This document shows positions 23,601 through 33,660 of a stretch of 64,000 nucleotides of DNA, piece by piece (position 1 is the first letter of the stretch; every line of letters starts with the position of its first letter). Position numbers and translations under genes: made by a program. Below the pieces are notes generated by a model. The model saw nothing but the letters and a program-made list of their open reading frames with translations, did no database searches and was not told the origin of the DNA. Source of the stretch: Owenia fusiformis (Eukaryota > Annelida > Polychaeta > Sabellida > Oweniidae); contig CAIIXF020000011.1 of NCBI GenBank assembly GCA_903813345.2, positions 26,960,166 to 27,024,165 on the forward strand, in the 5' to 3' direction.

Positions 23601-24520
23601 TGATGAATATTAAACAAATTACGTTAATTCCTCCATAGGGAACCATCAATATTTTATGTGTGTTTAACCAATAATTTGATTTGAACACCGACGCAATTCT
23701 TGTCTTGATGCGTTTTCCCCAATCAACAGTGAGTGAGATGCCGATTCCCCCAATGAAACAGGTACGCGATTATGAAGTGTAATAAGGATTGATCAGTCCA
23801 CTAATTACCACGTGGGATACTTTGGATTACCCATTCGTAGAGGATGCTTTAGGTACAATTACGTAACTTTGGAAGCTGTGCATTGGTTCTGATAATTAAT
23901 GAAATTGGTGCAGACAAAAGCTCCCGTCGGCGAATTGTGTGTGGTCTTTGAGACATCAAACCATGTGGGCAACTATCGTTATTTATTGATAGATTTGACC
24001 ATATATAAAAGAAAAATCTGTGGTCTAAGCCACAAGCGTGCCAGCACTATATAGGCAAATGGATTACTGCAAAACTATCAAGAGACGCTAAACTTTCTTT
24101 AAAATCAAACAAGATCTAATGTGGATTACAGGTAAAACAGGCAACATTTGTCAAGAATAGATATCTGGACAAAACAATTTTACCAGGGGCAAGCAGCTTA
24201 GCAAATCAGTATTTCTTAGGCATATATTAGAAGACAAAACGATCATTTGGATATATTTGATAAATAAATTAACTTTGAAAGCATGTTGACGGTGCTGGGA
24301 AAGGCATAAATCTAGTCAATAAAAAGAACAAATCCAATATATACCGAAGTAGTTTAATGCCATAACAGTCGGGTTAGATCAAAACTCCAAAGGAAAGTAA
24401 CAACACGGTTAGAACTACAAACACAGGTAAAGCCAGACTGCATGTGTGATTAATAAACTAAGAAGACTCTATTAGGATGGATATTATTACACCATTTCTC
24501 CAATGAGTTCCCAGGAGATC
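20640..24520. other. Intergenic and possible 5' regulatory region of the neurotrophin gene; no gene seen
   Basis: AT-rich. The reading frames of 60 residues or so have no coding character. Several CAG|GT-like donors (about 24134 and 24426) could end non-coding first exons, which vertebrate neurotrophin genes often have, but none is supported further here. Confidence 0.4.
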
Positions 24521-24527
24521 CGATTCA

Positions 24528-24534
24528 TATAAAG
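24528..24534 (+). promoter_or_regulatory. TATA box of the neurotrophin gene
   Basis: TATAAAG lies 78 nt upstream of the proposed ATG at 24606. Initiation about 30 nt downstream would fall near 24558, leaving a short 5' UTR of about 48 nt. An ATG at 24559 would then sit at the extreme 5' end or be left out of the transcript. Confidence 0.5.
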
Positions 24535-24605
24535 GTGGTGTCTTCGCCACTGCACCTAATGAACGAAAGCTCTCAATACGAGAGATATTACCAAACCAAG
24601 ACGCT

Positions 24606-24638
24606 ATGTACTGGTTAAGACGCAGCTACGCTACAGAG
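24606..24638 (+). CDS. Neurotrophin, first coding exon (11 codons)
   Basis: ATG TAC TGG starts an 11-codon stretch (MYWLRRSYATE) that ends exactly at GAG|GTAAGTGA, a near-consensus splice donor in phase 0. The start has a G at -3. The phase-0 acceptor at 28230-28231 continues the same protein with GEK and a strongly hydrophobic run, so the two exons together make a conventional signal peptide: Arg-bearing n-region here, hydrophobic core in exon 2. An upstream 19-codon frame at 24559-24618 overlaps this start in another frame and could lower translation if transcribed. The pairing of these exons is inferred from splice sites, phase and signal-peptide logic; an alternative first exon remains possible. 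Confidence 0.65.
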
Positions 24639-27600
24639 GTAAGTGAATACCTGGATTTATGGTATTTTGCAAAGCGACATATACCTTGCAAATAAGTTAA
24701 ATAAACATATTATATGTGAATTATGTTGTTACTTTGGGAGACTGTCAAATTATTCAGTAACTTTGGAAATTTTCATGGGACTTGGCCTCGTTTATTAGTT
24801 TTACAAGATAATTTCGAATGTTTATTTGAGTTATCGTGTCAAATGATGACATTTAACAAATCGCAAGCATACCTATCCGGAAAAATCAGACGAAAGATTT
24901 CATTGCAATTTGTTTGGCAGTTGTTCATTCTATATTTGATGCAACATTTCTGATAAATGATGTTGCAATTTGCAACAGTGAATCTGTGACAATGCAATAT
25001 GGATGGCACGCCATGTATTGGGCATCTTTTAAATATATTATTATTTCCATAGGGAATCTCGATCGGATTTAAAATCTTTATAACTGAATGCTTTCGTAAA
25101 ATGACAATTTTTTGTTAAATACTTGTTGAGTTAAAGTTGTTTTCATGATGTACGGTAAGTTGACCGCCACAACCTGACCATTTTCTGGCATGTTCCTTTG
25201 ATAACATTCTCAGTGACTTTATCAACTGTTGGCATAAAACATTTTTTGTTTGCTAGTGTCCAAAGCAAGATTCTCCAAAGCAAGTTCTTTAATGCTATTA
25301 GAGTTACATTCGATGGCTTGATACATAATTAATTCGGTAGTATTTTGTGGAGCTCCTTGGGTTGATTGGTTTAAAAAGATGTAGTCATATTTGTCAAAAT
25401 GGGGGGAGGGGAGTAATTATAAAGGTTAGGATGATGTTTGACAGTTCGTATGAACAAATGACCTTAATGCCCGACATTCTTAATGACATGTAAAACAATT
25501 AGATTCGCTCTAACAAGTGATCTCGAGATAGGAAAGTCTTGTCGTCGAAGTTGTGATAGAAGGTTTTATTTTTGAAAGCTACGTGTTTTGTTGTGCATAT
25601 TGATAAGTTCATTCTACTACATGTAATTTTTATGTCACAGAAGAATTCGTAAACTTCGTAATCTGGGATTTACTCTAATTCCACATAAGCACCAAAATAT
25701 TTAAATTTCGAAGTATTCAAGTTATTGAAAAGTCCATAGATGAACAATTACACAATTTCTGGGTCCCAGCCCTACTTTCCAGACTTTCTACTATCTCGTT
25801 AATGAAACAATTGAAAATAAATATATTAGTTGATATCCGAAGACAAGAATAATGAAAATGATAAGATTTGGAATAAACCTGTACCCATTGACTTTCTCTT
25901 TGTCCCGCACGCTTATATTTATTGCCTTAGAGTCAACTTGCTCGTGCCCAAATGACATCTGATCTTCCATTGGTAGAACCCGCTGTCTTGACATGAATGA
26001 AAGTGCGAACGCTATTGAGAAAATAATAGTTTTTTTGAATTGGAATCCTTCTTCACATTTCTAATGGTGAGACTAACATTCCTGTCCAAGATCACTTTAC
26101 ATGTGTAATGAAAGAGTTATAACTGATCCCATTTAACATGTTGACTTTGACGTCACCAATATGCTACTTGGTGCCTGAGAAGTATTGGTTGAACCAGATG
26201 ATTAAGTTCAACCAATATTTGTGGATTGTTGTGCTTTTGATCAATCATATATTGAATACATGTAAACTCAATGGCAACGATGCTAGTTCACCATGACGAG
26301 AAATGTATTATTGTAGTATAGTTGATTCGCAGTTACGTAAGGTAATGGCAGTGAACTTTGGATGGGTTCAGAAACCCTTTTTTTTTACAAATGCGTATAG
26401 AATCAATCGAATTGAGAGAGTTTTTTTTCAAAAATTGTCCTTATCTATAATTGTATTGTTTCTTTCTATACAAGAGTCATTCCTTATGTTTTATATTCTC
26501 GCAATGCTTTCTCTATGCCCATAATCTGGTTGTATCTGTTTATGTTAATGTTTAAATTTTCGTTTCTAAGTCACGTTTGTTATTTCAAAGAGTTTCGAGA
26601 ATTCTACACCTTAAGTCTTGAATGCTTGAAAACCTATTTTATTTGAGACCATGGTTACATGTTCATTATAGGAAGGAATGTCAAGGTGTGATTTATGAGA
26701 TCACACTTGATCATCTCGAGGTTTCTAGATCTTCCTCTCAAATCTTGATAACTTGAATATTTATTTTTTCCATTTGATACCATCGTCACCTGTTCACTAT
26801 TTTAAGGAATCTCATGATGTGATTGATGGGATCACATTTGATGATCTCGAGGTTTCTTGATCTTCCTCTTAAATCTTGATAAATTGAATACCAATTTTTT
26901 CCATTTGATACCAATATTAACTGTTCACTATTTTAAGGAATTTCAAGATGTGATTGATGATCGATGATCGATGATCACGAGGTTTCTAGATCTTTCTCTT
27001 AAATCTTGATAACTTGAATATCATTTTTTCCTTTTGATGCCATGGTTACCTGTTCATTATTTTAAGGAATTTCAAGATCTCATTAATGATTCCATACTTG
27101 ATGATGTCGAGGTTTCTAGATATTTCTCTTATCTTAATAACTTAAATAACACTTTTTCCATTTGATTCCATCGTTACATGTTTACAATTCAAAAGTATCT
27201 CGACATTTCTAGATCTTCACCTGAAATCTCGAATACTTGAAATAATTTTCCAATTGGTACCATGTTTACACATTTATAATTTCAAGGATTCTCAAAATGT
27301 CACTTATTGTTCCCGAGATATTTTCCGAGATCCTCATCTTAAATCTTGAATATTCGAATTTTAACTTTCCCATTTGAAGTCACGGTTACATCTTTATTAT
27401 TTCAAGGAACCTCGAGATTTCTAGATCACCTTAGATCGTGAATACTCGAATAACTTACTTTTCCATTTGATACCATGGTTACATGTTTATCATATTTCAA
27501 AGAATCGCGAGATTCCCGAAATCTGCACCTTAAATCTTGAATACTTGAATGATTTTAGTCGTGTTTTGCCGCATTTGTGTAAACTAGAGCTCGTGGCAGT

Positions 27601-28231
27601 GATGTATAAACTCAGTTTTTAACTCATATGACTTTTGCAATATCCCCTTTTTTACATCATGAAGCTTTTTGGATTCCATATCTAAATACATATTTATGGT
27701 TTAAAAGTGGAGCAACATATGACTTTAATTCCTGTGTATGTAGTAGTAATCCGCTTTCAGTTGACGTCCTCAATCGTTTTATCTTTGCCAAAACGTTGTC
27801 TCAAAGTTTAAGGTGATGTTTGTGGTTTAATACAGTTATGGTTGCGAAATGTTCTGCGTCTTTTTATTAGTATAAGTTGTTAATTGATTATTGTGTCATG
27901 TTTGTTTTGCATCATCTCCTACTATCACTTGATTGATCGACGTCTCGGCATCCAAAAAAGTAAAATAATCAGATTGTTCTTGACCACAATAGAAGCGCCA
28001 GCAAGATATTAGGAGTTGTTAGAAAACGCAAATGGCGACACTAGGAACGCTTAAAATCAATCCACGAAACTGTGATATTATATACAGCCATAATTGTTGA
28101 AATAACAAAACGGCCCATAAAACTATATCTAACATAGAATCCCAAGTGCCCCAAAATCACTGCCCACTACAAATTGAGACTGGTAAATGTATACCTGAAA
28201 CATAATTAAATAAAATTTTCTATATTTCCAG
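24639..28231 (+). other. Neurotrophin intron 1 (3,593 bp)
   Basis: Bounded by GTAAGTGA at the 5' side and a TTTCTATATTTCCAG acceptor at the 3' side. It holds the minisatellite at 26600-27560. No other exon-like frame with good splice sites was found on either strand within it. Confidence 0.6.
26600..27560. repeat. Degenerate minisatellite, about eight units of 100-135 bp
   Basis: Each unit contains a version of CTCGAGGTTTCTAGATCTT, then AAATCTTGATAACTTGAATA, then CCATTTGATACCATGGTTAC, then TTTAAGGAAT. The first four units are near 130 bp; later ones shorten and diverge. The array lies inside the neurotrophin intron and is non-coding. Confidence 0.85.
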
Positions 28232-29074
28232 GGAGAAAAGGTTGTTGTACTAGCATTAACAGCTTGTCTCTTCTCGAGTGTAATAGTTCTAACAGACACA
28301 AAGCATACCCCATCAAGGACTGACCTTGCGGACACTGATGCTCGGACAATGGGCCTGGAAAGATCAGAAACTAAGTCACAAACAAAGAGGAATACTCGGA
28401 GGAGGCATAGACATAAAAATAGGAAACAACGCAATAGAATTCCACTACTAAAAGAAATAGACCCATCACTAATCTCAAATTTAGTTAGATTTTCTCCAAC
28501 TCGGCCGCATTCACCGCCGTTCCCTTATCCTGTATCCTTCATTGACGAAAAGGAAGAATCTGTGCTAAAACTTGCCCTACATAAAAAAGACGATTTAAAT
28601 GAAAGGAGAAGTAACGTGACTGATATAGTTCAAGAACGACAAAGACGTTCTGTCACAAGTGCTGTAAAACGAAAAAATAAAAATAGAAATAAACGAGATC
28701 GACGAAAGAGATCTAAACGGCGAGATATGAGTGTGCCGGTTTGTACAAGCTCAAGCCGGTGGGTGCAAAGAACGGACGCTGAAGATATGTGGGGCAATTC
28801 AGTGAAAGTGGCTCAGCACATACCAAGTGGTAATTCCATGATTAACCAATACTTCTACGAAACATTCTGTAGGAGACAAGAGCCAGCACCTTGCTATGGC
28901 ATCGATAGTGAACGATTTGACTCTCTCTGTGAAAACAAATATATCTGGACATACGCCAGAATTATAAACAGTTTTGGAGAGGAGGGGTGGAATCTCATAA
29001 AAATACGAGGATCGTGTAATTGTGCCCTGTTTAGAAAGAAGGGCACTCGACGTGGGTTGTTATCATTGCTATGA
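28232..29074 (+). CDS. Neurotrophin (NGF/BDNF family) precursor, main exon
   Basis: The product is a secreted growth factor of the NGF family, expected to act as a dimer on Trk and/or p75-type receptors. Counted with the 11 residues of exon 1, the precursor is 291 aa, within the family's usual 240-290 range. Residues about 15-31 form the signal-peptide core (VVVLALTACLFSSVIVL). The prodomain is very basic, with a sequon NVT at 139-141 and RQRR at 147-150. A second cluster, RRKRSKRR, ends at 175. The knot domain follows with all six cysteines at 182, 224, 232, 244, 273 and 275; the spacings (42, 8, 12, 29, 2) closely follow NGF (43, 10, 12, 28, 2). Signature stretches are SSRWV, NQYFYETFC, CYGIDSERFDSLC and GWNLIKIRGSCNC. 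The Trp before Cys4 in NGF is Phe here. The tail RKKGTRRGLLSLL is slightly longer than in NGF. Stop at 29072-29074. Confidence 0.93.
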   Translation, partial: GEKVVVLALTACLFSSVIVLTDTKHTPSRTDLADTDARTMGLERSETKSQTKRNTRRRHRHKNRKQRNRIPLLKEIDPSLISNLVRFSPTRPHSPPFPYPVSFIDEKEESVLKLALHKKDDLNERRSNVTDIVQERQRRSVTSAVKRKNKNRNKRDRRKRSKRRDMSVPVCTSSSRWVQRTDAEDMWGNSVKVAQHIPSGNSMINQYFYETFCRRQEPAPCYGIDSERFDSLCENKYIWTYARIINSFGEEGWNLIKIRGSCNCALFRKKGTRRGLLSLL

Positions 29075-29759
29075 TGAAACCTCATATATATATGTGCTTG
29101 TACTAATGTTTGTAAATTATAACTGGTATGCTCCAGGATGACGTCACTAATGTCGATATTTTACCGATACTGAAATTGAGAATAATTTTCGTACCGAGTT
29201 TCCAACATGTATATATATATCAATGTATTTATTTAATTTATTTGTTAGTGGCAAACATTACCATATGTCTAACTCTTTAACATTCCAGACTTATTCATCA
29301 AGATATTCTTTGGACTAAAAAGTCATCGACTATTTGCATTGCTATCGCCTATTTATTCAACTGTTCATCAAAAATGTACCAAAAAGGAGTGAACCATTTT
29401 TGTGGTCAAGTTTGTATGTCTGTAAGTAGCATTCCAGACTTTTTCTCTCCGATAATTCTAGGTTTATCACGCCCTACTAACATAGTCTCAAGTTTAGTAA
29501 TTAATAAGGTTATTTAGGGATGGGCTTGGTTTCCTTTGTACTTCATATTCCCACCTTTCAAGAAGGTGCAAAATATAAATATTCTCATACCAGGTGCTAT
29601 TGTATAAGCTGTTTTCGATAAGATGTCTATATAATATGATATCTAAATGTATATTAAACGCACCCTTGAACATTTAGGCTAACGATGTTTCAGTATTTAT
29701 ATCTAGCGTAACCACGTACTATTAACTTAGACAACTCGATAGAGAAAGTGATATTGTAT

Positions 29760-30100
29760 TTGTGATTCGACTCGTCACACTGGGTAATATTGTACAATCA
29801 CGTTATATTGTATAATTTTCGTTATTTTGGGAATTTGACTCTAAATAATAGGTAGTATTGTTGTTTTGTGAAATCGAGATGTATTATTCAATTTTCACTA
29901 TTTTGTGATATTAATCGAAACAATAGGAAGCATTGTAAACTGGCATTATATTGTATAAGTTTAGTTTTGACATGAATCACTGGTTAGTAAATGCAAAACC
30001 ACGATATATTGTATAATTTTTGCAGTTTTTTTTATTAGACTCGTGTTACTGGGTAATATTGTAAAATCACTTTATATTGTATAATATTCGCTGCATTCTT
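29760..30100 (+). repeat. Repeated ATATTGTATAA motif cluster in the possible 3' UTR
   Basis: ATATTGTATAA occurs near 29806, 29949, 30006 and 30075. Two larger units, ACTGGGTAATATTGTA then AATCAC then TTATATTGTATAAT, at about 29779 and 30050 are near copies 270 bp apart, so part of this is a decayed tandem duplication. Confidence 0.6.
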
Positions 30101-30280
30101 GCGTCCCCCCTAGATTTTGCTCAGATATATATTGTACCGCTCTTCAGTTATGCTTATGGGAATCATGAAGTAACCACCTGTTATCGGCCTTGGTGCCTTG
30201 ATGTTACCTTGGTGTGTCCTCTCTCTAGAGACATCTCACTACTGAGAATAGCCTCTCATTAAAAGTGTCGTATCATTATT

Positions 30281-30286
30281 AATAAA
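30281..30286 (+). terminator. Candidate poly(A) signal of the neurotrophin gene
   Basis: AATAAA, the first canonical hexamer on the + strand that I see downstream of the neurotrophin stop. It is followed within 20 nt by a T-rich stretch (TCTTCTTGCC). Confidence 0.35.
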
Positions 30287-30289
30287 ATA

Positions 30290-32150
30290 CTCTTCTTGCC
30301 CTCGATGAGCTAAAATTAAGTCGTTACATCAGTCATTACATCGTTTTCGGTTCTTTCACGTTAAGCAAGGTCAGGTGTGTATAACAAATCATTTACCTGG
30401 TATTAGTTATATTGGATTTTGAGTGATGCCAGTGACTTATTTTGAAGTAAACGTTTTGTGATTGTTATATTTCATTTTTGTTGTATCAAACGATGTCTAT
30501 AAACATATCAATGCGGTTTATCTTGAGATTCCGTTCTTTATTGAATTATTGAATGTCGTAAAATGACGTAACGTGACGTAACACGACGTAACTTGGAAAC
30601 GTTTGTGTAAATTATCGTAGGTGGTAATTTCATTGTTCTAATACGACCATAGTAGATTAAGGCCCCTAACATGATTACTATTGGACTAATCCGATAATCT
30701 CCGTTAATCTTCATTCAGTTCATATGAACATGTCTCCACTTTGAAGAAATTACCATCAAATAATTATAGAAACTGAGCATGTGGGTGTAGGATTAGATTA
30801 TCATTCGTTTGAAAATAGCGTTGTGATGTTCAATGTATTAACAGTAAATCGAGACTTAATTGTCTCGTGTAAATGGTGGCAAACATGCCAAAATATAATA
30901 ACATGCACTTATTAAACTTGCATATATTATATGCAATATATAGGTCTATTGGTGTGCAATAGGAAACATATTTTAGCAAGACAAATGTACATAATGCAGG
31001 TATAATGTGTACTAATATTCGAATTTGATTGTCTCAAATGCAAAAATAGGAGGCTATGTATAGTGACCATAAGGATTACAATTACACTTTTGTATTTAAT
31101 ATCATTTAAATACCTGTAACTTCAGTATTCTGAATCCAAAACACAGACAACAAAGCTTCATATACAAAGATGAACACTTTGTTGTTTTTAGAAGCTAAAC
31201 TTGTAGATATAGGTAACGATAACTAACGATGTGTATTTCATATTTTCCACAAGTTTTGGTAAAATTATATTTATTGGAGTACTTATTTCTTCATGGAAAA
31301 ATATTACGTAGATGACGTCACAACCCTAGCAAAGGTTGTAAGATAAAATTCCATTGTGATATTATTGCGACGAACTGAGAGATTGATAGTATTGTATTAA
31401 CGTATACATATTTGAGATGACAGGGATAATATCACAATCCATATATGACTATTACATTATTGGTTTGTTTTGTTACATTATGTTGTGTACATTGGAATCT
31501 TAGCTAAAGCCAAAGATATGAAGAGAATGAGACTGAAGTATATAATAAATATATTTTGACATAAGAATCTTTAAGTTTGTTGATTACAAAGAGAAGCGTA
31601 ACGATGTCTATAAAAAGAAGACCAGTGCAGAAAAACTCTCAATTTTTCTCTCTAAGGAATGATAAGTCTATGATTTAATTATATTTAGAAATAGTATTTG
31701 CAAGTGCCTCTTAAAATATTTGTAAAGTATCCTTTCGTCACGATGCAAGCGTTTCCTCATTCTAAGAATCTATTGAGGCTAAACATGTTCAACCCCTAGC
31801 ACTTCAAAAATTGCGACTTATTATTGTAAGTAATACCAAGATAACTTGAAACCACATACAAAGTATGTGATACCCATTGCATCATTCTGTTTTCCACAAC
31901 TTTTCGTAGGATTGCTTAACCTCTTGAATCCAAGGCTCTAAAATCGGTTGAAACCATTCATTTTTGCCACCTTTTGACATTTCATTACATACATATAGAA
32001 CTTTAGAAGCTCAACTTAGTAAAATCGGACGGCGGAGATCATTTCTACAAATTTTAAAACAAGTTTCTCGTCACTCTGGGTTTTAAGTTCATTTCTGAGG
32101 TGACGAGATATCTCGTCACTCCAGGTAGTCAATACTATCTCAATAGAACA
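30290..32150. other. No recognisable feature
   Basis: AT-rich non-coding sequence. A short cluster of ACGTAAC repeats (about 30565-30595) is the only local oddity. Confidence 0.5.
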
Positions 32151-32154
32151 GTTC

Positions 32155-33660
32155 GCACAATGCAAAACATGCCGACGTGTCAATTCAAATATTGAAACCC
32201 TAATGCATATGTAATCATGATGTTGATTATGGGTCTACATCTATGGCTAGGAATACCAGGACAGTTGTATTATCCGACACATGCTGACATGTCAAAATCT
32301 TGAAACATTTTTTACATATGTTATCATGATGTTGATAATGGGTCTACAACTTCGGCTAGGGACATCATGACATGTCAGAATCTTGAAACAGTTTATACAT
32401 ACAGGGTGTTCCAAAAGTAACAGGACTGTTGCTGGCATTTTGTCAATTTTGCACCTTGTGTCTTCAAATTTTTACAAATTGTACTTTGAAGTATAATAAC
32501 TAAAATTGTAAAGTTTCAGAAAAAATGATTGAATGTGGGCAGAGTTATGTTTACTATACTAACATGACATCACAATACCCGGAGCAACTCTTTCCTGAAA
32601 ATATGATATATAACACTTTTGTATTACTGAAGAAAGTATCTAATTCACATATTATAATACAACACTTCTTGGTTTATCCTATTAGTTGCTTTGTTGTAAA
32701 GGTGTTGATATACGTACATGTTGATGTTCGTACAACTCAGATTCAAGTATAATTTCATAATAATAATAATATTTATTCAATTTCCTGGAATATCACTATC
32801 TATAACAGTCTGAACAATTCACGGTTGAGTTTTTGAAAAGACCCAATTTGAAGCCAGTCATCCGCCTTGATGACCCGCCTGCCCGCAGGTCAGCCTTAAA
32901 GACCATGCAGCTATAGAGGAGCTAGGTCTTGAGGTCTAAAACCATGCACCATACTCTTCTGATCATGCAATCTAATTTTTACTTATATGGAGAATGGAAT
33001 GCTAATCAGCGCTGTACGAACTTTAAAGATGAGAATGACCTTCTCCAAGTTGTTCAATCTACCCTGCATAACATGTCCTCAAATGGGTTCACTCATATCT
33101 TTTAGTCATGGATACAGAGTGCTACTCTTCTACTGACCAAAGAGGAGCCTTCCTTTCAAAGAAGAGGATACATAAGAATATCAAATGATGTAAAGCAAAT
33201 GTAATTCCCACCAGTTGTTGCATTTCAACTTTGATATGGGATGTATAAAATGCTTAATGTCTCTGAGTATTTAACAAAATGCCAGCACCAGTCCTGTTAC
33301 TTTTGGAAGACCCCCTGTATGTTATCATGATGTTGATTGTGGGTTTACATCTATGGCTAGGAATATCAGAACAGTAGCAATATCCGAAACATGCTGACAT
33401 GTCAAAATCCTGAAACATTTTATACATATGTTATCATGATGTTGTTAAAATCTCTACAACTATGGCTAGGGACATCAGGACAGTAGTACAATGCAAAACA
33501 TGCTGACATGTCAAAATCTTGAAACATTTTATACATAGTTATCATAATGTTCATAATGGGTCTACAACTATGGCTAGGGACATCAGGACAGTAGTACAAT
33601 GCAAAACATGCTGACATGTCAAAATCTTGAAACACTTTATACATATCATGACAGGTCAAA
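32155..33660. repeat. Satellite of about 110-bp units, split by a transposon
   Basis: Units contain CATGCTGACATGTCAAAATC, TTGAAACATTTTATACATATG and GGGTCTACAACTATGGCTAG. About two lie before 32401 and three to four after 33318. The last two units are almost identical, the earlier ones more diverged. The 79-residue minus-strand frame here is the repeat translated, not a gene. Confidence 0.85.
32402..33317. mobile_element. 916-bp TA-target DNA transposon inserted in the satellite
   Basis: The left end CAGGGTGTTCCAAAAGTAAC and a right end complementary to it (GTTACTTTTGGAAGACCCCCTG) are inverted repeats, continued inward by GCTGGCATTTTGT. TA flanks both ends, and removing the element with one TA restores the satellite sequence TTATACATATGTTATC. 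The interior has a weak transposase-like reading near 33000-33180 (SWIQSATLLLTKEEPSFQRRG) that fits the C-terminus of mariner-type proteins, with stops. It is non-functional. Confidence 0.85.

Larger units (their letters stand above)
29075..30286 (+). other. Possible 3' UTR of the neurotrophin gene
   Basis: AT-rich, with no competing gene. The first clear AATAAA after the stop is at 30281-30286, which would give a UTR of about 1.2 kb. A later AATAAA is at 31544. The extent is inferred only from these signals. Confidence 0.4.

Noticed and set aside
28129-28434. 101-residue minus-strand frame over the neurotrophin exon
   Set aside because: It is the antisense shadow of the signal peptide and prodomain region.
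33420-33659. 79-residue minus-strand frame with an internal repeat
   Set aside because: It is two satellite units read through; the repeat in the protein mirrors the 110-bp DNA repeat.
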